This document shows, in pieces, positions 31,165 to 43,153 of a stretch of DNA of 64,000 nucleotides. Position 1 is the stretch's first letter. Each line of letters begins with the position of its first letter. Under the pieces are notes generated by a model, which saw only the letters and a list, made by a program, of their open reading frames with translations, did not search any database and had not been told where the DNA came from. The translations under genes were made by a program, and so were the position numbers. Source of the DNA: Turnera subulata (Eukaryota; Streptophyta; Magnoliopsida; Malpighiales; Passifloraceae); assembly GCA_028386065.3 (NCBI GenBank), contig JAKUCV010002034.1:62001-126000 (forward strand), in the 5' to 3' direction.

Positions 31165-34100
31165 GACGAGATTGCTTACAAGTTGGAGTTCAAACAAGCC
31201 CCTCAGTCCTGCTCTGATCAGGTGCGGAACTTACTCATCTCTTCTATTAATCCATGTAGAAATGGAGTGGGAAATCATATGAAAGCAAGATTGGATGATA
31301 TCCTTGGGAGACTAGATCTCTTGCTTCAGCAGAAAGATAGGCTTGGTCTAGTGGAGCGAGCTGGAGTGGGAGTATCATCAACATCATCCCAGAGAAGGCC
31401 AACTACTTCTCTAGTGGATGACTCTGGAATTTTTGGCAGGATCGGCGACACGGAAGCCATAATGAGATCGGTCTTATCAGAAGATGCAATCCGGTAGGCA
31501 CCTTGGTGTGGTGGCCATCATAGGTATGGGCGGGATTGGCAAGACCACGCTTGCACAGCTTGTCTATAATGACACCAGGGTAAAGCAGAGGTTCGACAAA
31601 TTTAGAGCATGGGTTTGTGTCTCAGAGGAGTTTGATGTGCTCAAGCTCACCAGGAACATTCTCAAGGAAATCGGTTTGTAGGATTGTGATTCCTCAACTC
31701 CCAATGAACTGCAGGTCAAGCTAGAGGAGAAAGTAAGAGGGCAAAAAGTTTTGCTCATTTTGGATGATGTTTGGAATGACAACTATGAAGATTGGGATTT
31801 TTTACTAGCGCCACTGAAGAACTCTGTTGCACAAGGCAGCAAGGTGGTTGTTACCACACGGAACCAAAGTGTAGCATCAGTGACGTCTACTGTCCCAAGT
31901 CACCATATACAGAAGTTGAACGAGGATGATTGTTGGTCCTTGCTTGCAAAGCATGCCTTTGATGGTTGCAGTCCCAGCTTATGTCCAGACTTGGTAGAGA
32001 TTGGAAGAAGAATATCCAAAAAAATGTAAAGGCCTACCTTTGGCTGCAAAAACCATGGGAGGTTCACTCCGTGGCAAAAGGGATTCTAAAGAGTGGGAGA
32101 AGATATTGGAGAGCAATATATGGGATCTGCCTAATGACAATATTAGTCCTGCTATGAGACTAAGCTACCTTTGTCTTCCGTCTCATCTCAAGCAATGCTT
32201 TGCTTATTGTGCTATGTTCCCAAAGGACTTTGAATTTGGAAAGGAATACTTGGTCCTTTTGTGGATGGCAGAAGGGTTTATACAACCTAATCGAAATAGT
32301 AGCATGGAAGAGGTTGGTGCGAAGTACTTTGAAGAACTTGCATCAAGGTCGTTCTTCCAAAAATTTGGAGGATGTAAAGATCCTGATTGCTTTGTAATGC
32401 ATGACCTCATCCATGACTTGGCAAGAACTATAACAAGAGAGTTTTGCTTTAATGGCGAAGATGTCAATTTAGGTGGACTTACAGAAAGGACTCGCCATTT
32501 GTATCTTACAAGTAGTGGTGGTGCAATTTTGGCAAATGTAAGAGTAGAGTTCTTGCGTTCCTTGATATGTTCGGAGGAAGGTGCAGATGAAGATGCGTTG
32601 AGGCATCTTGAAAACAACATTTCAAGTCTCCGGCGGTTGAGAGTGCTGGATCTAAGAGATTCTGTTGATAGCATATCAAATTCTGTTGCAAACTCCAAAC
32701 ATTTAAGGCTAATGGGACTTAGAGGCTTTGACTCTTTGGAAAAGTTACCAAAAAATGTGACGACTCTTTGCAAGTTGCAGACTTTGGTGGTGGAAGATTG
32801 TGAGGGGCTTTCTACATTACCTGATTCAATAGGCAATTTGAAGCACCTGAGGCATTTGAGCATGAAGGAAACGTCACTGAGAGTGTTACCGGATTCAATA
32901 GGAAAGTTGAAGGAATTGAGGCATCTAGATCTTGCAAATACTAAGATTGAATGGCTTCCCGATTCTATATGTGGGTTGTACTATTTGTAGACTTTAATCT
33001 TATCTTGGTGCGATGAACTTGTGGAGCTTCCAGACAAGATGATGGATTTAATCAACTTGTGTCTTCTTGATATTGAGGGGTGTTTTGGTTTGAAATATAT
33101 GCCAGTACATATGGGTAAAATGATCAAGCTCCAAACACTAGCAGCATTCGTTGTGGGGAAAGAGCGAGGGTCTAACATTCGAGAGTTAAGGGAGCTTCGG
33201 AATTTACAAGGAAGAATAGATCTCCGAAATCTTGAGAATGTTGTGGATGAACAAGATGCCTCGGGGGCCAATTTAAAAGAGAAGAAGGGACTGGAGGAAT
33301 TATTCTTTCATTGGAAGGAGTGGAATAACTCAGACGATGATAACTCAGATGATGATGGTATGCATGACAGAAGCGTACTCCAGAACTTGTAGCCTTGCGT
33401 GGATGTGAGATCCTTACGGATTAGGGGATATAGGGGTACAAGTTTCCCAGATTGGGTTGGAGACTCTTCTTATTCCAACATCGTGAGATTGGAACTTAGG
33501 AGGTGTAGACACTGCACCCGCTTGCCACCACTTGGACAGTTGGCATCTCTGGAAGACCTTGAGATACAAGATTTTGAGTCTCTAGTGTCGGTGGGGCCCG
33601 AGTTTTTCAATGCAAGTCGCAGCAATTCCATCCAACCATTTAGATCCCTCAAAGAGTTGGCATTTGCTCGAATGCCACAATGGAAGGAATGGATTTGTGA
33701 TGATGATGATGGCAACAGAATAACCTTCCCTCTTCTAAAGGCTCTATATATTGAAGAATGTCCGAAACTGAGCAAGATCAAACACATTTCGTCGTCCGCA
33801 TTACAACAACTTATGGTTGAAGGTTGCGACAAGTTCATGCGTTGGGATTTGCGTAAACTCCCTTCTCTTTCAATCTTGCAGTTACTTGATATCCAAGATA
33901 TGGAATCCTTCCCAGACAACATATTGTTGCCTTCCAGTCTTTCCGGAATTCGCATCTGGAATCTTGGGAATGTAAAAACTTTGGATTTCATGGGGCTTCG
34001 ACACCTTACTTGTCTTCAAACATTGACCATCGGGGGTTGCCCGAAGCTTGAAAGAATACCAGAAGGAGGATTACCCTCTACCCTTTCCCTTTTATCAATT

Positions 34101-34190
34101 CGTTGCTGTCCTCTGCTGGCGAAAAGGTGTGAAAGGGAGGAAGGGGAAGATTGGCCCAAGATTTCTCACATCCCTAAAATATATATTTAA
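31165..34190 (+). pseudogene. CNL E: 5'-truncated, multiply broken CNL
   Basis: The match to the A-type CNLs starts at the EDVID-like motif (DEIAYKLEF); the ATG and about 85 N-terminal residues are absent. Damage in order: +1 frameshift at about 31490 just before the P-loop; stop at 31679; +1 A in an A-run at about 32026; CAG to TAG stops at 32988 and 33390. The P-loop GMGGIGKTT, LILDDVW, GLPLAAKTMG, MHD and LRRs are still recognisable. The LRR part is also shortened near KHISSSALQQL. There is no promoter of the usual kind. It may act as a donor for sequence exchange but cannot make a receptor. Confidence 0.95.
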
Positions 34191-34292
34191 AGGCAAAAGA
34201 ATCAGCAAGCAAAGGAGCATTCTCTCATCTTTTACTTTACCAAGCAGAGCAAAGTATGCGGTATAGCAATCACATTTTTTCTCTTCCCCTTC
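34191..34292 (+). other. 3' UTR of E up to the retrotransposon insertion
   Basis: It matches the common CNL 3' UTR, including the intron donor (AAA/GTATGC near 34254). The intron is interrupted after CCTTAA by element 2 and resumes at 39618. Confidence 0.6.
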
Positions 34293-34297
34293 CTTAA

Positions 34298-35027
34298 TGT
34301 TAGATTAGTGTGATCAAGCTGTTAATTGAGATAATTAAGGTGAGTTGTTAAAGTTGGTCCTACTGTTTTTGGAAGTGTTAGGCCAAGTGGGTTTTCTTTT
34401 CAAATTATGCAATTAAATATGTTATCATAGGTTGTTGAGTGTTTTATTCTATTTCTTGAGTATGATTAACTTTATGAGTGGAGGGATCACAAGCATGTTA
34501 GGACAGCACATTGTTGAGCTGTCAACAATCATGCTTGTTTAGTGCCTTTTAGGCTGTTTTTCTTCTATTTATAGAGTGTTGTAATCTGGTTCAAATCAAG
34601 TGAAATAAACCTACATTGTGTGTTTTTCACTTCACAAAGTGTTCCTTGTCTTGTCCAAATCGTGTTCAAGTCAAGTGTTTGAGAGAACTGAGAGAAAATT
34701 AATAGAACAGTAACCCCAAAAATCAACCCCCTTTTTCTGCAGATTTCTGGAAAATTTCCAGAAAACATCGATGTTTAAATTCCAACATCGATGTTATTTG
34801 TATTCTGCCAATTTTGTTTAAAGCCCCAACATCGATGTTCAATCTAAACATCGATGTTTAAAACCTTCTGCCAATTTCCAAATTGATTCCAACATCGATG
34901 TTCTTGTTCCAACATCGATGTTCTAGTATTTTTGCCAAGTTCCAGTAGCTCTTCAACATCGATGTTCAACATCCAACATCGATGTTCTTGAGCCATTTCT
35001 GAATTAGTTGAAGATCAAAAGCCAACA
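34298..35027 (+). repeat. 5' LTR of copia element 2
   Basis: 730 bp, starting TGTTAG and ending CCAACA. A TATA-like CTATTTATAGAG lies near 34566-34577, so R starts near 34600. Eight palindromes AACATCGATGTT start at 34764, 34784, 34828, 34847, 34891, 34911, 34955 and 34975: four pairs, spacing within pairs 19-20 bp, between pairs 63-64 bp. All lie in the transcribed R-U5 part. Confidence 0.92.
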
Positions 35028-35029
35028 AT

Positions 35030-35044
35030 TGGTAGCGGAGCAGG
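35030..35044 (+). other. tRNA primer-binding site of copia element 2
   Basis: TGGTAGCGGAGCAGG starts two bases after the LTR, identical to that of element 1. Confidence 0.78.
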
Positions 35045-35123
35045 TTCCTTCTTTCGGGCTTGTTCCATTCATTGAAATCTTACAAACTCAATCTCAAATA
35101 CCTTCCAAACACAAACCCACAAA

Positions 35124-36227
35124 ATGAATACACAACCGGCAAACAGAACCACCTCATCCTTACCCTTACCTCCCATTTTTTATGGAGAAAATTACAACTA
35201 TTGGGCTATAAGGATGAAATCCTTTCTTGTAGCTAATGGCTTGTGGTTCTTAATTGAAGAAGGCTTTTCTGAAGAAGAGGATATTGAAGAAATGTCGGTA
35301 AATCAATTAAGAACATATAATGAAAGACTGCAAAAACACAATACTGCAGTTTCATTTATGTTTTCATTGGTTTCAGAAGAAATTTTCCCTCTGATTGTTG
35401 GAGCTACAACAGCCAAAGAAGCATGGGAGATCCTCGAGAAGCAATTCAGAGGTTCCAAGGAAACAAGGGAAATAAGAGTACAAGCCTTGAGAAGAGAATT
35501 CGAGATGCTGAAGATGTCAGAAGCTGAAACAATAAGGGAGTATGCTTCAAAAGCTCAAAGCATCGTCAATAAAATCAGGTTGTTTGGAGAAGTGATTCCG
35601 GAGGTCAGAGTGGTTGAGAAAATTCTCAACACGGTGGTTGATAGATTTGAAGCAAAAGTAGCTGCAATTGAAGAATCAAGAGACATCACTCAGATGTCAG
35701 TTCCTGAATTAGTTGGCAAGCTAGAGGCTCATGAGCAAAGACATGGGAGAAAGGCTGAAGCCGGAATTGAAAAGGCTTTCCAAGCCAAGCAGAAGAATGT
35801 CAACAACAAATTTGAAGTCAAGCAAAAACCGGAGAAGATCACCAACAAGTACCAAAATGAAGCATCGAGTTCACAAACCAACTTTTCTCCTTGCAAACAC
35901 TGTGGAAAAACAAACCACTTGGAGCAGAGGTGCTGGAAGAACAAGAAGTGTAATTTCTGTCATAGGATTGGACACATTGAACGCTTCTGCAGAGCTAAAC
36001 AAAGTGGAGGAAATCAAGCACAACAACAAGTGCAAGAACAACCACAGACAAGGCAACAAGCTCAACCTGTTGAAGGTAACCAACAAGAGTTCATATTCAT
36101 GGCAAGTGAGAGTTCAAAGAAGCAAGAAGAATGTGTGTGGTACATTGACAGTGGCTGCACTAGTCACATGACGGGAAACTTAAAGTGGTTCGTGGACTTG
36201 GATGAATCAATCCGTGTGGAAGTCAAG
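35124..36227 (+). pseudogene. copia gag and start of protease, cut by inversion
   Basis: An open frame of about 368 codons encodes a UBN2-type gag, two CCHC zinc knuckles (CKHCGKTNHLEQRC and CNFCHRIGHIERFC), a Gln-rich linker and the protease start with intact DSG (WYIDSGCTSHMTG). It ends at the inversion breakpoint after VEVK. Four further codons and a stop come from the inverted LTR. The gag domain itself is undamaged, so a gag protein could still be made from the 5' LTR promoter. Confidence 0.9.
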
Positions 36228-36878
36228 AAACATCGATGTTGAAGAGCTACTGGAACTTGGCAAAAATACTAGAACATCGATGTTGGAATCAATTTGGAAA
36301 TTGGCAGAAGGTATTAAACATCGATGTTTAGATTGAACATCGATGTTGGGGCTTTAAACAAAATTGGCAGAATACAAATAACATCGATGTTGGAATTTAA
36401 ACATCGATGTTTTCTGGAAATTTTCCAGAAATCTGCAGAAAAAGGGGGTTGGTTTTTGGGGTTACTGTTCTATTAATTTTCTCTCAATTCTCTCAAACAC
36501 TTGACTTGAACACGATTTGGACAAGACAAGGAACACTTTGTGAAGTGAAAAACACACAATGTAGGTTTATTTCACTTGATTTGAACCAGATTACAACACT
36601 CTATAAATAGAAGAAAAACAGCCTAAAAGGCACTAAACAAGCATGATTGTTGACAGCTCAACAATGTGCTGTCCTAACTTGCTTGTGATCCCTCCACTCA
36701 TAAAGTTAATCATACTTAAGAAACAGAATAAAACACTCAACAACCTATGATAACATATTTAATTGCATAATTTGAAAAGAAAACCCACTTGGCCTAACAC
36801 TTTCAAAAACAGTAGGACCAACTTTAACAACTCACCTTAATTATCTCAATTAACAGCTTGATCACACTAATCTAACAC
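36228..36878 (-). repeat. Inverted LTR of copia element 2
   Basis: The reverse complement matches 34298-34966 with a few substitutions and loss of one 20-bp palindrome unit. It is cut at the palindrome at 36229-36240. On its inner side the minus-strand polypurine tract AAGGGGGAG (36879-36887) abuts it, proving it was the 3' LTR. Confidence 0.93.
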
Positions 36879-39564
36879 TCCCCCTTGATCAAGCTGGTCT
36901 TCATGTTCAGCATGGTCTTCAATTCTTCAAACCTGTTTTTGGGCAAGGGTTTTGTGAACAGGTCTGCTAATTGATTTTCTGATGAACAAAACTGGACTTG
37001 AACTTCCCCATCATTCTCAGCTTCACGAATTACATGGTACTTGATCTTGAAATGTTTGGTTCTTCCATGGTCAACCGGATTCCTTATCATGGCAATGGCG
37101 GACTGGTTGTCGCAAAACAGTTCCAAGGGCTCCTCTTGCTCCATTTTAAGATCAAACATAATTTTTCTGAACCAAATAAATTGATTCACTGTGGAGGCAG
37201 CAGCAAGATACTCAGCTTCAGCTGTGGATTGAGCAACAACGGTTTGCTTCTTGGAACACCATGAGAATGCATTTAAACCAAATAAGAAAACATAGCCTGT
37301 TGTGCTTCTCATGTCATCTAAACATCCAGCCCAATCACTATCACAATATGCCTTCAGCTTTGCATCTTCAAATGAGCTGTAGCATAAACCAAGATCAGTG
37401 GTGCCTTTGACATACCTTAGCACTCTTTTCATCACAGCAACATGACTCTTCTTGGGGGCATTTAGAAATCTTGACAGCAAGTTGGTTGCAAACAAAAGAT
37501 CAGGACGAGTTGCTGTAAGATACAGCAAACTCCCTACACAGCTCCTGTATGCCTCATTTTAAATCTGACATTTCAAATTCCTTCATCATTTCAGCTTTGA
37601 AAGCTGAAATCTTGCTGTGATCTGCTCCTGTAATCAACATGTCATCAACATAAAGAGACACTATGATCAAATCATCACTTGAGCTGCCTTTTACATACAG
37701 AGTTGCTTCACTCTCACTTCTTTTGAATCCCTGCTGCATCAAGTGACTGTCTATGCGACTATACCAAGCTCTCGGAGCTTGTTTTAGTCCATAGAGAGCT
37801 TTCTTCAGCCTGTAAACCTGATCTTCTTTTCCTTCCACGATGAAACCTTTGGGCTGCTCAATGTAGACTTCTTCTTCAAGAATTCCATTTAGAAAGGCTG
37901 ACTTCACATCTAGATGGAATACCTTCCACCTGTTTTGAGCTGAAATGGCCAAAAGAAGTCTGATTATGTCGAGGCGTGCAACCAGTGCAAATGTCTCAAG
38001 ATAGTCAAGGCCATATTGTTGTGCATAGCCCTTGACCACAAGTCTTGCTTTGAACTTTGAGATGGTGCCATCAGGATTCATCTTGGTGCGAAACACCCAC
38101 TTGACTCCAATGATCTTTTGATTTGCAGGTCTTGTAACCAATTCCCATGTTTGATTTTTGTTGATCATGCCGATTTCTTCCTCCATAGCCCTCTTCCAAT
38201 GTTCTTGATTTTTTGCTTCTTCATAGCAATGTGGCTCTGTTTCTACAAAATTGCATCTCTCATAAACATCAGCAAGTGTTCTAACCTTCATTGGAGGTGT
38301 GTCTGAGTCATAATCCTCTTCATTTAGAGGATGATCTTTTTGTACTTGATCTTCTTCTTCAACTGCATCACTGGGATTGTTCTTCATCACCTTCTTTTCT
38401 TTCCAATCCCAATAAGCATCTTCATCCACTCTTACATCCCTTGAGGTGATTACCCTCTCATTGTCAACCATGAATACTCTGTAGGCTTTGGATTGACTAC
38501 TATATCCAAAAAATATTCCTCTTTCAGCTTTGTAATCCAGCTTTCTTCTCTTTTCATCTGGAACATGAACATAGCAAAGAGAGCCAAACACTTTTAGGTG
38601 CTTAACTGTTGGTTTCTTACCAGTCCATGCTTCAATGGGAGTCATCTCATCAATTGACTTTGTTGGGAGCCCGTTGATGAGATACACAGCAGTGTAGGTG
38701 GCTTCTGCCCAAAAACTTTGAGGAAGCTTCTTCTCCGCAAGCATGCTTCTTGCCATCTCCATCACTGTCCTATTCTTCCTCTCTACTACTCCATTTTGTT
38801 GAGGAGAATATGGTACTGTTAGTTGATGAAGGATGCCATTCGAATCACAGAACTCTTCAAACATATTTGATATGAATTCTCCCCCTCTATCTGATCTCAG
38901 CTTCTTCAATCTACAATTGCTTTGTGTTTCCACCATGCTCTTGAATTTCTTGAAAACTTCCAAAGTTGCCAACTTATTCTTCAAGAAGTAAATCCAAGTC
39001 ATGCGAGTTAGATCATCAATGAATAGCATGAAATAGATATTACCACTCAAAGAGGGTGTGTGCATTGGACCACAAAGGTCGGTGTGCACCAACTCCAGCT
39101 TCTCTAAGGTTCTTCCTTCTGTTGCAACCGGGAATGATTCTCTATGCATCTTTCCCAACTGACATGGCTCACAAACTTTTCCAAGAATTTGTATTTGTGG
39201 CAAATCTCTAACATATTCCTTTTGTACAGCAAGCTTCAAGGAGTGCAAGTTGGCATGGCCATATCTTCTATGCCACAAGTCACTTTCATCTACTTCACAT
39301 TCGTTCACCATCTCATCATGCATACTCATGTTCACAGGAAATGCATTGTTTTTCATTTTTGTTTTGAAAATTGTTTTGCCATTCACCGATATCACACAAC
39401 AATCATTTTCAAAGTTTACTTTGTACCCATTCTTAGTCATTTGAGGTACACTCAAAAGATTGTGCTTCAATCCAGAAACTAGCAAGACATCTTTAATGAA
39501 TTTACCAACTCCATCATAGTTTATAGAAACAGTACCTCTTCCTTTGGACTTGAGAATGGCACCC
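36872..39564 (-). pseudogene. copia pol (integrase, RT, RNase H), inverted and deleted
   Basis: From 39564 downward the frame encodes the rest of protease, the integrase zinc region and core (RSDRGGEF, GVVERKNRT), then reverse transcriptase with HLDVKSAFLNG and the YVDD catalytic box. After FEMSDL there is a stop (37554-37556). About 70 codons expected before YRSCVGSLLYLTATRPDL are deleted. The last part (37528-36872) carries RNase H (YCDSDWAG, FCDNQSA, TKHFKIKYH) and stops just inside the LTR at TGTTAG. The internal deletion makes pol inactive irrespective of the inversion. Confidence 0.92.
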
Positions 39565-39617
39565 AACATCGATGTTCTTGAGCCATTTCTGAATTAGTTG
39601 AAGATCAAAAGCCAACA
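39565..39617 (+). repeat. Terminal 53 bp of the 3' LTR, uninverted
   Basis: It matches 34975-35027, starting at the eighth palindrome and ending GCCAACA, followed by the target duplication. It is the part of the 3' LTR left outside the inversion. Confidence 0.93.
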
Positions 39618-41342
39618 CTTAATTCGTAAAACTATTTAGTATTTTTATGACTTTTTCTCATCTTTATCTTGCAGTATTAAAACTGGCAGTCAAAAATTGT
39701 TGGGAATGTAGATTGGTTTCCCAACTCCAATTGTCAATGAGCCGGAGATTCTTAATGCTGGAAATAAAACTGGCAATTAAGGTAAATGTTAATGATGGAA
39801 CTGCTATTGTAAGAATATGGAAGGTGTTGCACCTTCTCTTTTGTCTGTTCTGTAAACTGTAAACTGTTGTTGTATCAATTTTGTCTGCCCGTTTCCTACC
39901 AATTCATGATGCTTCATAATGAGGGATCATCATGTTTCTGCAGGAAGCTCTGAAGATGGATGTCAAAGTATCTCCTCACTGCAGGACAATGGAGGAGGAG
40001 CACAGGTGCGGTGCGGTGTGGTGTTGCTATGGCAGAGAGCAGGAAATGGGAGTGAGGAGGTATTGCTACTAACTTTTCAGCCCCATTAGAGACTCATGCT
40101 GTCCCCAGAAAATTGTCTACCAAAACAATTTGAAGACAAAATATTTGGGAGCTTGCCTCTTATCCTGTTATTGTCCTCTACTTGATGTAAAAAGGTGCAC
40201 AACAGCTCAAGGATATTAATCATTCACTTGACCTGTCCAGTGAAAAATGAATAATAGAAGAAAAGGTGACAACAGTTCATCAACTTTTCAAGGATATTAT
40301 TAATCATATCACTTTATCAAGTTCTTGAGAGGGAACCAATTGATGATTCTAATATTAGTAAGTTCTTTCTCCTTAATTTCCCTTCCTTATGTGTCAATGA
40401 TCAAGGTATTGTTAATGATGGAACTGCTACTATAAGATTAGGGTAGGTGTTCCTTCTTCTCTTCTATGTGTTCTGTAAACTGTAAACTGTTGTTGTACGC
40501 ACTTAGCTAGCTTCTGCCCGTTTCCTACCAATTCATGATGCTTCATAATGGGGCCATCATTTTTTTTGCAGGAAGCTATGTATGAAGATGGATCACTGTG
40601 ATCGGCAGTGAAGCAGAGTCAGTGAAGCAGAGTCAGGACGATGGAGGAGGAGGAAAGGTGCGATGTTGCTGTGGCAGAGGGATATTTTCATTCTTCAAGC
40701 TGAATCTTTCCATTTACTTAGGAAAATAGATATTGGTAGCCAGTTTGATGGGGTTCTATTGGCAATTCTCAAGTGTATATTGCACCTCAATTGCACAATG
40801 TTGCGATCTCACACACTAACTTTCCTAGTGTGGGGTTTCTGTTTCTGTGATTCTTAGTAAGTTCTTTCTCCTTAATTTCCTGTACGAATCACATATGCAG
40901 AAAAACAAATAGACACAGTAACTAGCAGAAAACCTGAACCAAGCAATCCCAGTAACAAGCCTGAGATGCAACTTATAGGCCACAGTTCCTGAGGAATCTC
41001 CAGTTTCAGTTCGGGAAGAATTTTACAGAAGGGAACTGGGAGTTTAAATCTTTTTCAGACCATATAAATCAAAAATTTGCACAACAATATTGCACCATTG
41101 ATCCATATCAAAACTCCTACACCTCATCTCTACTTTAACAATCTCCTTTTTCGACCACCAGAATGTGCAGCTTCTGTTCTCCATCCGAAAAGCCCTCTGC
41201 TCCCATAATTTAACATTCTAAGATATCAAAAAATGTAGCATATCCTCCAAAATTAGCAACGGGGAAGTATCTCTAGCAGAAACATTCCATCTGCTAAGGT
41301 TAATCGGATTGCGGAAAATAGGAAAAGAAAGAGAGACTGAAA
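39618..41342. other. Continuation of E 3' region and thioredoxin 3' UTR relic
   Basis: The interrupted CNL 3' UTR intron resumes and ends at the acceptor TTGCAG near 39674. Two rounds of the downstream CNL exon sequence follow (near 39950 and 40580). From 40880 the sequence matches the thioredoxin 3' UTR. Confidence 0.55.
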
Positions 41343-41748
41343 TTAACTTTTAGCTGCAGCAGAGATGAGCTCGAAAATGGCAGCAGTCTTCTTTTGGAGC
41401 TCTGCCTTGTCAGCTCCAACAAGTTTGTCCACTTGTCCCCCTTCTTTAAGAAAGAAAAATGTAGGAGTGGCCTTAATTTCCCAAGAGGTACTGAGTTCCT
41501 GCATGCCAAGAAGCAGGATCTCACTAATATGCACATGGACTTGGGAGAGGAGTTCTTAGAATCATAAGAAACTTTATATGGAAGTTAACAAGATAAATCA
41601 GTGACTATCGCAGACTTACCGGAAGCTCATCCACATCCACATCCACAGTCAGAAATATAATGGAGGAATATTTATCAGCAAGGTCGAAGTAGTCTTTTGC
41701 TAATGATCTACATGGAGTGCTCCATGATGCACTAAAATTGATAATGAT
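41343..41748 (-). pseudogene. Thioredoxin h fragment, exons 3 and 4, after CNL E
   Basis: Exon 3 (41620-41748) encodes [20 protein letters not shown] to VDVDVDELP with an intact GT donor and a 6-nt in-frame duplication (extra VD). Exon 4 (41343-41498) is open to the stop. Exons 1 and 2 are missing: sequence joins directly to the upstream region of the parent gene at about 41754. The active-site motif is WSTPC, as in the intact gene. Without a start it is probably not expressed. Confidence 0.85.
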
Positions 41749-43153
41749 CTGTTGAGACCCCCAGATGATTATCTGATAGGTCCCTGAAAGAGACACAAAT
41801 CATATTATCTGATAGGTCCTTTGGTAAACCAAACAAGAAACTTCCTCATTTCTTGAAGCTCCATTAATTGTTTCTTTTCTTCTCTATTAATATGCCTCCA
41901 TTGAATCAAGTTATGATGCGGCTCGCTTTTTTTTTTTCATTTTTTTTTCATACATAACATCGGAATCCTAGAAACATCTCACAATCCCCAACCCCCAAAC
42001 CGCCCGCAAAGAGCCGCATTTTCCACCATCTTGTTCTCTCTACATTGGTTTAAATGTCCCCCCTTGAGGAGCTTCAGGCCGAAAAGATGAGAACAAGGTG
42101 GTGGAGGAATATTGGTGATCACTAGCTACGATTATCAAGAAAACCAAACTAACAATGCAGTGATGGTTTGACTTGTAATTATAATCCTCATTTTTTTTTT
42201 TTTTCATTTCAATGCGTTTCCTACCTCTTCGTGGTTAGAGATCTTAGAGCTTTCAAGAGTCTTTGACAAAGTAGAGTTCTTTTTGTAGTTAGCTTCTTAT
42301 CAACATGTTCATGTGGATGAACACAAAAGCAGCTGTGATCTTTTGTATTTAAGATCTCTGCAAGTGTAATCCATTTTGTGAGAATGAATGAATGAAAACA
42401 CTTCTTCTCTAGAAATCGAGTGTTGTGATTAATTGTTGATGCATTGTTCTCTTCCTGTGCTCTATTAATTGGTTAAAATCATGCAGAACCCTATTGTTCA
42501 TTGGCTCTTCTCTATTCTTCAGTTCCGAATACTAATCTGACAGGGGGGAAAGAAGATCTCTTGCTCTGCAAAAGTGGGGGAATAAAAGGAAACTAAGGGA
42601 ATCATCAATGTCTTAGACAAAAGGTTTTCCGAGAAGCATCAACAATTCTCCTCTTTTAAGCCAAGTTGCATTGCTTTTCCTAAGGACAATTATTCCAAAC
42701 CCTGGAGATTCTGATTATATATGCCGCAGATTTTAAGGAAAAGTTGATCTCCAAATCCTAATATTCCATTTTTTTTTATATATTTTTTATACATATAAAA
42801 GAAAATTTTACAACAATATTTTTAGACCACTAAATTATCCAGACATAACTCAAGTATATGATTATAATTACAGATAAACTTTCCACACAATCTTCAGCAT
42901 GTAGTATATTCTTCGCGTGTGTTGTTTCATTCATATTTATTCTTGGATACAAATAAGCACTGATAAGGTTCTTAGCTGAGAATTCAAGCATACATATTAT
43001 CCCTTACTTGTTGTTTCATTCATTCCTGGCGTGTGATGTTTGTAAACCAGAAAGATAATTCACTGTGCAAGATGCTTTATTGCCTTTTGGTCCACTTTTC
43101 AGGCAATTTACCCTTCAGCTTACCAATGAATGCTCAGATGGGTTCCCCAACTG
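41749..43153. other. Spacer upstream of CNL F
   Basis: No gene is seen. The A-type upstream homology begins abruptly at 42231 (equivalent to 4385). Before it is thioredoxin upstream sequence and a small inverted repeat: arms 42022-42038 and 42089-42105, one G-T mismatch in 17. Confidence 0.55.

Larger units (their letters stand above)
34298..39617 (+). mobile_element. Ty1/copia element 2 with internal inversion
   Basis: The whole insertion is flanked by a 5-bp target duplication CTTAA (34293-34297 and 39618-39622). Order: LTR (+) 34298-35027; PBS; gag to protease start (+) 35124-36227; LTR (-) 36228-36878; pol (-) 36879-39564; last 53 bp of an LTR (+) 39565-39617. Inverting 36228-39564 restores a standard LTR-gag-pol-LTR order, with only a few codons missing at the gag-pol joint. 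The two LTR copies differ at about seven positions in roughly 630 bases by eye, so insertion was fairly recent. The element lies in the 3' UTR intron of pseudogene E. Confidence 0.93.

Noticed and set aside
37554..37556. The stop in pol of element 2 as a simple point mutation
   Set aside because: About 70 codons expected between FEMSDL and YRSCVGSLLYL are absent, so the stop results from an internal deletion.
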